A stretch of DNA of 64,000 bases from Brienomyrus brachyistius. Taxonomy: Eukaryota; Chordata; Actinopteri; Osteoglossiformes; Mormyridae. Below the pieces are notes generated by a model. That model searched no databases. It worked only from the letters and a program-made list of their open reading frames with translations, and had not been told where the DNA came from. Location of the stretch: assembly GCF_023856365.1 (NCBI RefSeq), contig NC_064536.1, positions 35,456,776-35,520,775 on the forward strand. Direction: 5' to 3'. The stretch's first letter is position 1, and each line of letters opens with the position of its first letter. Position numbers and translations under genes: made by a program. Below, one piece after another: positions 23,828-42,784 of the stretch.

Positions 23828-26800
23828 CTATGGCAGTGACCCCCCCCCACGAGGGCTGGTCCCGCCTCTTACTGCCTTGTTGCCCTTCTGCCCAGCTGCC
23901 GTCCAGCCTCCTAAGTTGCCCTGGGCCTTGCTGGAAAACTCGGTGTCACTCTGCATGCTGGGACAAAAGGTTACTGCCATTAGCCGCTATCCCAGAGTGC
24001 CCAGCACTGCTACCATTCACATAACTGTGACATCACTGGGTCATTGTAACTGCTGTCCCAACACACTGACACAAAGCACTCGTCTGTCTCACCTCCCAGG
24101 GGCCTGGCGAAAGCCCACACCAGGAATGGTGACCTTGACCTCCTCCAGCCGCTCTAGCCGGCGGCGTTCCAGGTCATGCCGGAGGTCACTGGGGTCATCC
24201 GGCGCTCGCCGCTTAAAACAGGAGAAACAGGAAGTGATTCGACAGGATCAAACAGAACCGTGTGGCCCATTTGTGAGCCATCGAAATAGAAACAATCGTG
24301 AAGATGAAGAGAGGATAGGAATCCTGCACTGCCATCCGGTGATAAAACACAGCACCTTTGCACCTACTTGTTTGGGCCCGACGTTCCGGAACGCTCTCAG
24401 CTCAGACAGGGACATGTCGATGCGTCTGTAAAAGTCAGATGACGTTACGTATGACACACATACAACAACTGACAGACTGCATGTGAGCGACAGCATGTAC
24501 CAGTGTGGGGGGGTAACCTGTTTATCCGGGGGCTGCTGGCTCGTCCAGGCTTCTCCTCCTCCACCTGCTCCTCCTCCACATCCTCATTTAGCTGCCTACT
24601 CTGGACAGTGGAGAACCTCTGGTTGAGGGTCAGGAGTGGCCTCTTAAAACAGCGTTCTGTTAACAAGACAGAGATCAAATCAAATAACCAATGCTGAAAA
24701 GGGCTGCTGTACAATCTGCAAAAGCTGCCCGTACTCCGTGATGGAGGAGGGCCGCTCGTGTATGGCTGACCTTTGACCTGATGCACTAGAGTGATGATCT
24801 CCTGGGCAAATGTCCCCGAATGGGATGTGTTCTCTCCACGGGTCCCCAATTGCTCCAGTGCCGGCAGGAAGTCCAGGCGCTGCCGGCCCACGCTGACCAG
24901 GTCTAAAGACAGCTGCCGGTCCGTCGAGGACAGTGACTGGCTAGAAGGACATGAGAGAGTCAGTGGCTGTTTATTAAGGGTGTCCTGCTGACATGAGAGC
25001 ACCACCAGTCGCGGCCGGTCCTCGGGATCCAGCATGGAGGAGCCATTTCCCAGATACACGAGCGACAGTCACACTTATCATCTACAGAGTGGTCTCTCGT
25101 TAAAGTTATGAACAAAATTTTCAAGAGGTCACAGCATCACTTTAGGTGCGTTGGAGATGGTTTGGAGAATAAGGTTTACATCTGGTGAAAACCTCCCCCG
25201 GGCAGGCAACTCAAAGCCAATGAGACAAGTGAAAGTTCATGCTTCCCTTCCAAATTTACTGTGTATCTCAACTGATTCAGATCAATAAATGTAAGATTTC
25301 CTGTTTCTCCTCCAGGGATGCTGGGCGTTCAGCTTCAGGACAAGATGCCTATAGCAAGCTTCCTTCAGCATAGCTCTAGGGTGGAATCACATCCAGAGGG
25401 TGATTGGAAACAGGAAGCTCCGATAGACAGCTGGTGAGGAAACACCAGCCATCAGTATGCCTGTTCTCCAAGATGTGTCTTCGGGCCAAAGCTCAAGCTC
25501 CTCAATCCCATCGGTCATCTCTGACTACATGAGGTTCTGGACATTGCATTCTTATCAACTGTCAGCAACAGGTAACGGTGGGAAGAAATATTTTTGAAAT
25601 TATGGGAAGTGTGTCTCTCAATCCATGAACAAAATGAAACAAACACTGAAACAAAAGGAAGTATTACTTTGCAACTTCATCCATATTCTTCTATCTATTT
25701 ATACCCGTGGACTCCTTCTTGAATAGACATTAGAAAACCTGACTTTGGATCCAGTGCTAGCTGGCTCAGCTCAAAGACTGTAGGGATTAAAGCTGGTTCA
25801 GAAACCCAGACACATCCAGAATGTAAAATTCCAAGGCGGTAATGCCGTCAGCTAGATGATCACCGAAGAAAATACAACAGCATGGCCCTCTTCGAATCTT
25901 CAACGGAAATCGAATACAGAAACCTACAGAAGTGATTTCAGTTGGCAGTTTGGTTTCTTGCTTTATTGTTTGTTCTTTAATTCTGACAGTTGTAAAACTA
26001 CAGGTCCACTTTGAAAGTAAACTTAACGCTCATGGGTCCCATGTAGCCGAGAAACCAACTCATCAGTTAGCCGACTGATCATCACGAACAAAAGCATGAT
26101 GCAGTTCGGTGTCAAGGCACAGTCATGGTGGTGGTCAGCGTTCATGTCCCAGAACATCCAGCTGGCCTCTCTTTAAAGACAGTGTAAAACTGGCAACCAT
26201 TCAGCCTCCAGACGGAGCTGCTGCATCACTGGCTCATGTCTTCCAAATGACCCCATCTGGCATCTGCTACCTGCTTCCTGCGCTTAGCATCCATCAAGGC
26301 TCCACCCTTGAACCCAAGTGTATGTATTCCATCCTACTGCAAGGTCACTCGGATGAGAAGTGATAAAGCTGACATACCATCCACTCCGCATCCTGCCTTG
26401 GGGCCTGGGCTTCCCAGCAGACGTCATGGATACCAGACAGCCATTAAAAGCTTCTGCTTTCAGCTTCATGAGTGATGAACACAGAAACTCATGCCTAGAG
26501 GTTGCAGGATCTATTCAAGCTTCAGCTTCACATTCATGAGAAGAATCACAGGAAAGGATTTTTGATGAGTTTCTCCTGAGCATTTGTTGGGTATTCTGTG
26601 ATGCAATATTCAGCCATTGAAAGCTGTCGGGCTGAGAGTCAGTGACTGTTTGTGGTGCTGGTGTGAGAGGCACAGTTGGACACAGCTGGTCCTCATCAGC
26701 GCTGTTTTGGCTGATTTAACATGTTGAATCGGTGACAGAGCTCTCTGATACAACTGTTTGTCAACTGCTTCAGCACAAAAACTCGCAGTTATGAGACATG

Positions 26801-29800
26801 TGAGCAAACTGATAGTCATTTATTCATTCAGCCAGCCAGCCAAAAACTTCTGAAAAAGGCTGATTTACCAATCATTTCAGAGGGCTTCATCCTGCAAGCC
26901 CTCCAAATCATACATATCCATTGCTTAAGGATCAAGACGACGATGATCATTAATTGTCAGATGAAATGGTGACTTTAGTCACATTAGTGCATAACTGTGG
27001 GAAGAGGTAAATGTAAATACTCCACTCTCCTTCCTGCATTTACACATCAATAGAAGACATGAATATATATCATAAATGACTTTACACTGGAATGTACTGA
27101 TGAGACCTTAGATCTTATTTGAGCACGTTTACCATAACTGCTTGTGTTCTTCACCTGGTTTTTGGCATTGTGGTAACAGAGTCAGATTCCAGCCTTCACG
27201 GGTGTCATTTTAAAAAAATGCAACTGTATTCCAAAGACTGAGCTTCTTCGGTTCCTTTTGGCATCGGCCAAAATACTCTCATGTCACATTCCTCCTTTTA
27301 CCTCTTCTTAGGCTCCCTATAGGCACTTGCATCAAGGTTAAGTCATTGGCGATGGCTTTCAAAACCATTAATGGACAGGCACCGATCTCCACCAAGATGC
27401 TCCTCAAGACCTAGTCCCATCTTACTGTCCTCGATCAGCAAAACAATGCCACTTGAAGATTCCTCCACCGTGTGAGGAGTCTCACTTCAGATGATTCTTT
27501 TGTGCAGTTCTCTGATGGTAGAATGAGCTGATGAACCACATCCAGTTATAAGATTCCCACTCCACCTTCAAGAAAAGCCTCGACACACCTATTGCAGGAA
27601 TTCCTGTACTAACCTGAAACAACTATTTTCCCTGAATGTCCTTAATGTTATACTTTCTGTTCATTGAATAATCGTCTTACTAGGTTCTTGATTTGTTTGG
27701 AAGATGATGTGTAGCTCTTGTTCCAATACTGCTTACACTTGTACCTGTACAGAGGCTCAGTCTAGCTGCACTCATCCTGTTTTGATTCCTCGATGTCCGT
27801 TTGTAATGTGCTATTTGCTTCATTTGTAGGTGACTTCGGACAAAAACATCTGCTAAATAAAAATAAATAAAATGTAAATTCAAATTATCCTCCCCTTGAC
27901 TCAAAATCCAGGTACTGACAGACCTTCTTCTACAGGAAGAATAAAATGGACATTATGAGAAAACACTGCTCCTGTTTTTTCCCCATGTAGCACAATTTTC
28001 TTAAAGGAGCTCTTCCTCCATCTCAGGCCTAGAGGGTGCACTTCACACTCCAGCTGTGAACTGTACTCAATACCATAAGACGATATACCATAACAGATGC
28101 AAGGTCGGCAAGTTCACGAAACAAACAAGTTTCAACAGCAGACTACGTAGTCCTTTATCCTTCCAGCAGAAACCAGTAGCCATACAACACTGTTTGTACC
28201 ACAATGGTCCTCAGAAAGATGGTGATACGAGACCACAGTGGGAGCAGAAAGGCAGCAATGAACACCAGTGTGGCTTACGCCCTAGCGTACTGAGAGCAGA
28301 AGAGGGAAGCATGAACTTTCAACCACTGCCTGAGCTCCCGACAACTGCAGCGATACTATACCTGTTTCCTACTGCAGGGCCCCCCATGTCCACCTTGATA
28401 GTGAGAGTCTCCTGGGGGCGGTCTCTTCCACATGCTGCAGTGGGAGTTCTCTCCCCTTTGTCAGGCCGCGTTCCTGTCACCTTGATCTTGCTCTGTGGTG
28501 GCATTTGCAGCATTTTCTTTGTAGCTAAACTGGGTCCAACATATCGAAGGTCAACATCCCCATTAGAATCCATTGTCAGGCAATTAAGGAGGTCCTGAGA
28601 CATGGGTTTGGCCTGTGATTCCTGCTGTCTTGGCAAACTTTGGGTTGAGGTCGCCTTATTCCGAATGGGGCTCCTCCTTTCGCGCACGGGGCTCCTCCTT
28701 TCGCGCACGGGGCTCCTCCTTTCGCGCACGGGGCTCCTCCTTTCGCGCACGGGGCTCCTCCTTTCGCGCACGGGGCTCCTCCTTTCGCGCACGGGGCTCC
28801 TCCTGTCCTGCAATGGCCCGACTCTGGGCTCCTTTTGTCCAAGATGAACCCTCTCCTGCTGCTCCTCTCCCGACCAGTCTCGCTCTTCACGGCCGTGTCT
28901 TTGGTGTTCACTACGATAGTAGCGATTGACCTGCGAGGGCGGACCGTGGTCTGAGATTCCATGGTCGTATTCCACAATGACGTGCCCCCGCCCTGGGCTG
29001 CTGGGGTCCCGATGTTCCCTCCCTGATCTCTCCCGTAAGTGCTGGAAATCCGGTGAATGAGCACCTTCCACAAACCTGTGTTGACAAAGCAAGTAACAGT
29101 GTTCAACACACATACACACAGAGTATTAAACTCAGTGCTCCTCATCACACCCACCACCAGTCCTAACCTTGCACTCTGGGGCTCTGCACTACATGGTCAC
29201 CTTCCACATTCACACACACAGGCATCAGTCACATCTTACAGACAAATGGACCCTTTGCATGGGGCATGCAGTAGGTGAGTCTTTCTCTTCATGGCCTTGG
29301 GCTTGCGAGCACAGTTACCCGATCACTACGTCCCGGAATCACTCTAAGCGGGAGCTTCTGCAGTAACTGGTAGACCCATTGGCGATGTCCCCAACACTGA
29401 CACACCTCTGTCTTCGTCCAGGATGGTAGAAGGCTGTCTCTCTGTGCTCCCTTGCTCCTCTCTCTGGAACCCATTCTTGCTGCTCCTGATGGTTACTGCT
29501 ATGGCTACCTCTGTCCCATCCAGAAAGCGAGTCTCTCAGGTTGAGCCTGGCGTCATAGTGAGTGTCCGGCGAGGGCACCCTCTTCCTGGAGAAAACCCTT
29601 TCTTCAGGGTACCTCTGGAAGTTGTCATTGAAGGCTGTGCCCCTCCTGCTACCACTGCCACTCCGCTGCCCTGGGCTTTGTGGCCATCTTCCAAAAGACT
29701 GTCGGTGTTCATCATGACCCCTGTCCAGTACTGATAGTGGGCTTCCACGTCGCCTGACAGTGCTCCCGGCATGAGGGGATCGTCTCTGGGGACTACGGGA

Positions 29801-30129
29801 ACGGCCTCTCTTCCACATCCGGTGTTGGTCTGGTGACCCTGCCCTGGGCCGGTCTTCACGGTGCCACCTGCCTCCTTGGGGCCAAGTGTCACCTCTCTCA
29901 CCAGCTTGTCTGTGTAAGTCAAAATCCATAGCATGGCTGTCGGGACAGTGATGATCTTCAAAATGCCCCGAACTCCTCCTCTTTGAAGCACTCAATCTGT
30001 TTTAACAGACAGGAGATGCTTGTCTGAGGAGCTCCAGGAGAGGCTCTCTTCAAACACATAACCCACCCCCACCTCTCGAGGCACTGACCTGTACGGATGC
30101 ACGGGAGATCTTGGGCGCGGTCTTGACAT
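23828..30129 (-). CDS. bclaf3: BCLAF1 and THRAP3 family member 3
   Basis: BCLAF1/THRAP3-family protein (human CXorf23). Relatives are nuclear RS-rich proteins of RNA processing and transcription; the role of BCLAF3 is poorly known. Coding exons, minus strand: 30089-30129, 29406-29996, 28362-29075, 24771-24940, 24518-24656, 24368-24425, 24093-24211, 23828-23957. Phases agree; total 653 aa (human about 711). It starts MSRPRPRSPVHPYR. Exons 2-3 are an RS/RG-rich low-complexity region (GRSRSPQRRSPH, a 7-residue RRSPVRE tandem). Exons 4-7 carry the conserved C-terminal region: LSLDLVSVGRQRLDFLPALE, FAQEIITLVHQVK, RFSTVQSRQLNED, RRIDMSLSELRAF and DLRHDLERRRLERL. The final exon (stop TAG at 23828-23830) is the least certain; human has a longer tail. 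Its syntenic place beside map7d2 supports the identity. Confidence 0.9.
24941..28361. other. bclaf3 intron 3
   Basis: About 3.4 kb with no exon needed by phase (exon 3 phase 2 joins exon 4 directly). It contains the LINE-tail remnant at 27290-27885. The rest is unassigned. Confidence 0.6.
27290..27885 (+). mobile_element. L2-like LINE 3' remnant (candidate)
   Basis: Ends with TAGGTGACTTCGGACAAAAA followed by CATCTGCTAAATAAAAATAA, resembling the 3' tail shared by fish L2-type LINEs and V-SINEs (GTxxCTTTGGAxAAAAGCxTCTGCxAAAT). The upstream sequence is decayed, with no open frame. Confidence 0.5.
28667..28806 (-). repeat. bclaf3: 21-bp coding tandem repeat in bclaf3 exon 3
   Basis: Seven copies of a 21-bp unit (plus strand GGGGCTCCTCCTTTCGCGCA plus C), read on the minus strand as six identical RRSPVRE heptads plus a terminal RRSPIRN. 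The six heptad copies look identical at nucleotide level. The unit keeps frame (7 codons) and extends the RS-type region. Confidence 0.95.
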
Positions 30130-30134
30130 TACTT

Positions 30135-30194
30135 TTACCTTGATGTGACAGTGATAGCTGGATCCCTGGAGAACTTGAATTTAGTCGCAGACAT
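30135..30194 (-). CDS. Short upstream ORF in bclaf3 5'UTR (19 codons)
   Basis: ATG at 30192-30194 opens a 19-codon frame ending TAA at 30135-30137, five bases before the bclaf3 start codon. Whether this ATG is in the mature mRNA depends on the unknown 5' exon border. A possible splice acceptor (GCAAGCAGCAG) lies just upstream near 30200. Could damp translation if transcribed. Confidence 0.3.
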   Translation of the reverse strand: MSATKFKFSRDPAITVTSR

Positions 30195-30589
30195 AAGCGC
30201 TGCTGCTTGCGCAAATGACGGCAAAACATTTGACACAAAAAAATGAACTCAAGAAGAAGCATTCAGCACAATCAGATATATGCACAGATCAAAAAAATAA
30301 CAAGATGCAACTGAGATAGGCTGAACCTAGAAGTGAGGCAGTTTAACACTCTCAACCTGTATTTCATAATAATGACCAGGTAAAGAATGGATCGCATACA
30401 AGTCAGTGATTTATTACGGAGCTGTAATAAACATTTACTCGGCATCCAAAACAGAAATCGTTTTCCGTGTAGCCCTCCAGGGCACCCCCCAAAGACCTGA
30501 GTTCAAGGGAGACAGGGTTAGCTGTGCCCGTGCTGGGGGCAGCCACAGAATAAAAAGTCCCTGGCAGTCTATCTGTTGCCTCGGATAGT

Positions 30590-30900
30590 TAGCGAATTAC
30601 TTACCGCTCCCTTTACAAGCCGCAACACCAAAGTACTAGACGGCCTCACACGGAAAAGTTTATAAACTGAATTGCGAAAACAAACAGAGCGAGAAAACGG
30701 GTTTCCATATGACGTGACGACTCCAATTTCCACTATTACATATTTTTTAAGCGCTAGCTTAGTTTATGAGCCTACTGGTGCGCGAGCCACTGCATCTTAG
30801 TGACCCGGAAGCTTTCGGTCCATCGATGGGAGGGGGGAAGAGTCACACGGAAGTAATATCAAAAGGTACACTGCAAAGCGTATAAGTGTATTCTTGTGTT
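30590..30900 (-). promoter_or_regulatory. bclaf3: Likely bclaf3 promoter region
   Basis: CpG-containing sequence (ACGTGACGACTCC, GCGCTAGC, GTGCGCGAGCC, GACCCGGAAGC) lies upstream of the 5'UTR. It includes an ETS-like CCGGAAG core at about 30804-30811. It probably holds the non-coding first exon, but no border can be fixed. Confidence 0.35.
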
Positions 30901-32257
30901 CTGCTTCAAAAGTGCATAGAATTGCAATCATTTTGGGAACTGAGCTTTTTTTCGAATATACAAGATATTAATATTAACGGAATATAGTATTATCAATGGA
31001 AGATATTCTGAGTGCCAATTACAACAGTAGTAGGATAAAGATTTCTCTGGAACGTTGTGTGTTCACAGACAGACAACCACAAGCGAAATCTGGTTGTAAG
31101 ATTTTATTTTTCTTATCACTGAAGCTAAATTTCATGCATCAAGTCTACAATGGGTTATGCAGCCGCTGTCTGCTGCAGCCACCTCTTGACGTAGGAGACC
31201 ACAGTGCACTTTCTGTTTCGTTCCAGTGCAGAGCTTCATCTTTATTGGGTAAACTCATGTGTCACAGTGATCTTCACGTACCTCCTTGTAATCACTCATT
31301 CATCAAAACACATTACAAAAGGTTCAAAAAACAGTGGCAGGACACTGTGACCACAGTGCAAAATGACATATACGCGCATATAACACTAACCCCCAAATCA
31401 TTATACACATCTGAGCACAACATAATTTATGTGCAGATTCCCCATGGCAGTCAGTCTGACCAGACTGGGGCAATTGTCCTAACCTCCAGTTCTGCAGGTG
31501 GGGTAGCTGGATGATAATTTGCAACAAAACCACAGCACACAATACACTCCCAAATACCCTGACTTACAAAGCAGCTGGTTAAATGCAGGGTTAGCATCAT
31601 TGCAGGATTTTGTAAGGATGATAATCTTATTATTAAGTAGTACGCAATATTTGCAAAATAGTATGAGCTAATTTGTCCTTCAAAAGATGTAGAATATGTG
31701 GATATGCTGCTTTTCCACACTAGGTCATGTTTGCTAATAGCTCTGTACACGTGCAGTGAATGAGTGGCCACCAACTTTCAATACTGTCCGGACGCAGAGC
31801 TGCAGCTTTTGACTGTGCAGCTTGTGAAAGCAGGTTGCTGTACATGACTTTTCTTTGGCAAATTTACACAAACACACACATTTGCGCTACTTTGACTCAA
31901 TATGCCAAACACACTCGCTACAGAAAGATTCTACATACTTAAACCCATCTCTGAATTGCCTTCCATGTTAGACCTAGTAGATGCTACATTAAACAAACAG
32001 CACAAGATTGACAGATGAAGGTATCCCTGGGACAGAGGCTGTGGGAGTTTGCAGGAGATTCCAGTGCAGGCATCTATATAAGTAAAGTCTCCCGGTTCCA
32101 TTGGGTTGCAGGAAGGTCTCTTTTGGACGGCTGCGGATCCATCCATGTGGTATTCCGGGCATTTCTGCAACCAGAAGGGAATTCAGTCAGTGCACAGGAA
32201 AGACATGGTCAATCGTAACTCCAACATGATCACACCAGGTATGGGGTTACTACCTGA
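30901..32257. other. bclaf3-map7d2 intergenic and map7d2 3'UTR
   Basis: No further gene. A minus-strand AATAAA at 31241-31246 could end a roughly 1-kb map7d2 3'UTR. The plus-strand frame at 30996-31514 has no recognisable domain. Confidence 0.45.
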
Positions 32258-38448
<6,191 letters not shown>

Positions 38449-38620
38449 GGCACAGACTGTCCGGCTGCTCCCAGCTCTCTGCGCAGCTCTCTGCCAGCAG
38501 CCTTTCTCCTCTCTCCCTTTCTCTCCTTTTCCCTCCCTCCCCCCCTCGCTCGCTCCGCCCCCGCAGCATCCCCCGGGAACCGTAGACTCATCGCTCACAC
38601 TGGTTGCTTCTCTCTCTATC
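38449..38620 (-). promoter_or_regulatory. map7d2: map7d2 5'UTR and likely promoter
   Basis: CT-rich and CpG-containing sequence (CTCGCTCGCTCCGCCCCCGC near 38545, a GC box) directly upstream of the start codon. Suggests a TATA-less promoter; transcription start not determinable. Confidence 0.4.
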
Positions 38621-40235
38621 TCTGAAACACCTCCATTACTAATTAACCCCTGCCAGGCTGGAGGCAGCACAGACGCAGGACAACAGAAGGGATGGGCAGC
38701 CTTACAGCAAGCAGGCCAATCAAACTGAACCATTGAGACTGATCTGGGGGTCGGACTATTTATGAAAAGAGCCACCTTCTCATCGGCATTTAACCCTAAG
38801 CCCATGGACAAAGGAGCAGCAGCTCACTGACCCCACCCTGCTAGTGGGCTGACAGACATTGCATCTGAAGAGAGCAGGTCTGTACAGCACTCTGACAGGA
38901 AGCAGATAGCCGCACCCAAGCCCAGACACCAAGGGAGACTTTGTGTAGTTACACACGCACAAGGTTACCTGGGTCACTGAGAGCCAATTAACCACGACAT
39001 CGATACACAACATAGAGGTGCAGTGTCATGTTATCCCTGGAAGAGACCATTCGACATTACATGTGGGGGGAGCAGCAGAGGTAAAAGCAGCAATTTGCCT
39101 GATGCAGCGGTTTTGATTCTGCTCAGCACTGGAGCTTAACAGCCACTCTCTCTAGGGCGCAACCTGCCCAGCAGGAGGAGTTTAGTGCTTCAGGGACACA
39201 AGGTTATCACACTGGCAATGTAAAGGTGGAATGGGGCAGGATCTATCTCATAATGTGCGGGGAACAGCTGCTGCTGCCCAGCCATGTGACTGCATACAGA
39301 CAGCCAATCGCAGATAGAATTGATTTCACAACAAGGTCAGAGGTCAGCTGCAGTTGGACCCTATGCACCTGCTGGGCCAAGCTGCCATGGCCTTGGAATG
39401 ATTAATGCTAGTGGTATCCATGGATACAGAATTCTAAGAGCTACCTTTAGTCACGAATGCTTTGGAGTTACTGAAGATGCCTGTTACCATAGGAACGATT
39501 ACTGGGTTAGACAGCAAGAATGAGGCTATATGAGCAGTGTTTAGTAACATGACATTCCTCTCTCCCTGTCCTCTACAATTTGTGCACCAAAGGCCCACAA
39601 AAAGGAAAAGCAGGTGAAGGATAGATTCCCACTCAACAGACAGGAATACAGGTCCTGCATACCACCCACATGGATTCCTGCTGCAGCTTTTACTATTAGT
39701 AAAATACCAACTATTTAATTGCTTGCCATGACTTTTCCTAGCCAAACACAAAGTGTGGGTTTTTTTTTTTTGGGGGGGGGGGATTAGGGGGGTCAGTGGG
39801 TCAGTTTGGAAGCCTGCTCCATCAAAGCAGAGCAGAGCAGTCATCACGCACAGCTGTGTGATACTGAGGTACCAACCAGAGGTACGGCTGTGCTGGAGAT
39901 TAAGACCACCAGCCCAGTTCTGCTGGAGGTCCATCCCTAGGAACAAACAGGGTGCATTAAAGCTGTCACTAAGCGACGTCACCTATCCTACCCGCTCGCT
40001 CTGACCACAGGGCACGGGGGAGCACATACTCGAGGCAAGTGGAAGAGCTGGGAGACAAATGGGGCTGGTTTCACTGCAGAGACACATCCTGACCGGCTCG
40101 CTGCCACCAGAAAGGCTTTATGATGCAAAAAAAAATAGGAAACAGTCTCGACACACAGACCCACAGAGAGTAAAACGCTAGAGCCTGGATGAACAAAGGC
40201 ACAATCAAAACACCAAACAAAACACAAGATGGTTC
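38621..40235. other. Between map7d2 and eif1ax, no exon recognised
   Basis: I searched here for the missing N-terminal MAP7 coiled-coil exons (Arg/Glu-rich frames ending in a splice donor) and saw none. A T-run followed by a G-run sits at 39758-39782. Confidence 0.5.
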
Positions 40236-40240
40236 ATCGT

Positions 40241-40268
40241 TTTATTGCAAATCCAGATATTCTTTATT
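40241..40268 (-). terminator. eif1ax: eif1ax polyadenylation signals
   Basis: Two canonical AATAAA hexamers on the minus strand (40263-40268 and 40241-40246) lie about 240-260 nt after the eif1ax stop codon. They imply a short 3'UTR ending near 40220. Confidence 0.65.
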
Positions 40269-40504
40269 CACACCAAGTGTGAAATAAAAACATAAATACA
40301 GTAAAACTACAAAGGTTTTTGTGAATGAGTGTTAGCAGCGGCCGAAGGCTCCTCCCGCCCTCAGGAGGACGACGGAAAAAAATTCCGTTTGAGCTCCAAC
40401 CTTATTCTTCTTTGAAGAGGATGATGACGATGCTATCTTCCTCCTCACAGATGATGATGGCCATGGGTTGGGGGGGGTCACTGGGTTGTGAGGGGGGGCC
40501 TAGG

Positions 40505-41944
40505 CTATATCTGATGGACAGGCACATAACCTAACTGTCAGGGCACCTTCTATGACTGTCAGCAACACAAAGCAACCCTCCCCGCTCCCCTCCCCCACTC
40601 CAACCCAACCCAACCCACACTTACATCATCGATGTCATCATCATCATCACCAATGTCATCAAACTGAATCTCATCATCATCTCCAGGTCCGAATGTGTCT
40701 GTCTCGTTGATTTTAGCTGATGGGTCAGAGGGACACGATTTAGAGACTCCCCCCGACTCACCAGCAGTGTGTCAGCATTCACCACAAGTGCAACCTTAAG
40801 CGCACTCACCGTGCTCTGGAAGCTCGCCATAGGCCTTCAGACTCCGCGCTTCATCTGCGTTGTACTTCAGGATGACGTCAGCCTTGTTGTCCTGGAGATG
40901 GTAGGGACAGAGTGAATGAGCTATGCAGCACATAAGCAGTCAGGGCCAGTTTTTCCTGCCATTCTCCTGAGAGGCCCACATCCATTGCGATCCCCTCCCC
41001 ATGTCACAAGGCACAGCTCAACATCCCACCCAGAGCCAGTCTCACATATAAGCTGGTGTATTACATCCACACTGTAATGCTAATATATGTGCTGTAATGC
41101 TTCCTGACTAGCATTAGCACCTAGGCGTGAGCCTACAGGCAATCAGGCCCACCTGGTAGTCTCTCAGCCCCACCAGGATGATGTCAGATGTGTTTATCCA
41201 GACCTGAACAGGAGGAAGAAAGACAATCAGCCATTTCAGGTGAGAGTGGTGTTGTTCCAGCAGACAGAGGGGCTCAGACCCGGGCACAGTAACAAAAAGC
41301 CACCCAATGAGATAGCTGTAAGGCTGCAGGAGACAGGAAGGCATCTAGAGACAGAAAATGAGGTGCAGGCCCAGTAGATGCTGGGAGTGGGAGGCTGGTT
41401 CAGGGGTAGACCTTTTTCCTGAGCTTCCCCCGGATGTGGCAGAGACGCTTCACGCCATCAAAGCACAAGGCCTCCAGTCGCCCGTTACCCAGCATCTTGA
41501 TAACCTGGGCGTATTCTGTAAGGACAGGGGTGTGGGAAGGTCAACACTGTGCATCACTCACAGAGGAGGGGGGGGCTTTGTGAAAAGCCATACTCTTATT
41601 GGCTGACCGCTGCCACTCACCCTGTCCATCCTCCTTGAAGACCAGCTCTCGCTTCTCAGATTCATTCTCATTCTTACCTCGTCTCCGGTTCTTACCTCCC
41701 TTACCTGAAAAGAACAGCAAGTTAATAATCTTTTCAGTCTGTAAAATCTTTCTGTTCTCCTTTTATCCACATATTGAATTAACATTGCGATAACCCAGCG
41801 CCCATTTCAGGTACAACGGACGTAGGGCATAGTACATGACGGACGGAAGGCCAGTTCATCACGAGGTGCACACACCCACACGGACAACTCAGTTTCTAAC
41901 GTAACCGACCCTAACATCAACCGACTGTCTCTGTCCTGTACGGC

Positions 41945-41979
<35 letters not shown>

Positions 41980-42357
41980 GCGGCATTCGGCGGGATTATT
42001 CGTCCAATAAATCAAACAAGAAAGCGAAACGCAGCCAGTTTACTGAGCTCGATCACCAAATTATATTTAACCTATATAACATAGACAGGGACTCGCTCCC
42101 CACCTCCCGGTCCGGGTCACGGGTTTCTGCTGAAGCTATTTCACAGTGACAGAGGCAGACGGCTCGTGTGGACTGAGCCTTGACAGGCCGGTACAGTGCT
42201 CCCCTTCCCACGGGAGATCACCCCGCATGTCCAGGCGGATGATGAAGGGCCAACTGGCCAGCTAGTTGCCGTTTACAAAGGGCTCTTTCCGAAAGTCCGT
42301 CAGCGAAATCCTCCGGACAGAGCGTCTATTCCGCGAATTACCTTTATTCTTGGGCAT
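40505..42357 (-). CDS. eif1ax: Eukaryotic translation initiation factor 1A
   Basis: eIF1A binds the 40S A site, promotes 43S complex assembly and scanning, and with eIF1 controls start-codon choice. Coding exons, minus strand: 42342-42357 (MPKNK), 41621-41704, 41412-41515, 41153-41203, 40810-40891, 40625-40716 and 40505-40510, the last being only the final codon plus stop (ATA TAG). Phases agree; 144 aa, the same length as human. A basic N-terminal tail ([19 protein letters not shown]) is followed by the S1/OB fold ([37 protein letters not shown]), a helical subdomain ([18 protein letters not shown]) and an acidic tail ([20 protein letters not shown]). This is essentially the vertebrate sequence, with one acidic substitution in the tail as I recall it. 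It lies between map7d2 and rps6ka3 as in human Xp22. Confidence 0.98.
41946..41980. repeat. (TTA)n microsatellite
   Basis: About ten TTA/ATT triplets in eif1ax intron 1. Confidence 0.95.
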
Positions 42358-42480
42358 TGCGTCTTCCGAACTGAGAATTCACCGAACTGCGCAAATGAAA
42401 CACGACGTTAAGAGAGGAGCAATCACGCATGCGCGACTGGCCCTTCAAATCAAACTTTATTTATAACAGCGGACGCAAAC
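42358..42480 (-). promoter_or_regulatory. eif1ax: eif1ax 5'UTR and promoter
   Basis: Short CpG-bearing region (GCGCATGCGTGATTGC on the minus strand) just upstream of the start codon. The palindromic GCGCATGCG resembles an NRF1 site, common in housekeeping promoters. Inference only. Confidence 0.45.
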
Positions 42481-42784
42481 ACAGACAATGAAAGTTCATT
42501 CTTTCTGTATTCTTCAAGTTTATTGTGCTATTCATGTCATAATGATAATGTTTTTGTGCGCTAAAGAAAGATTGAAATTAGCCTGATTAATTTTATTCCT
42601 GAAAATCAGCTGGAAACATGGCATGTTGAACAATTGTGCACATTTATTTGAATAAGAAGTCACATTTCCACTTGGAATTTGAACGTTTAAAAACAAAGGG
42701 GAACTGAATTACATTTTTTTAAAAGGTAATATGCCTCTCAGAGTAGTTACACATGTCATGGTCAGAGGATGACTATTTAAATTA

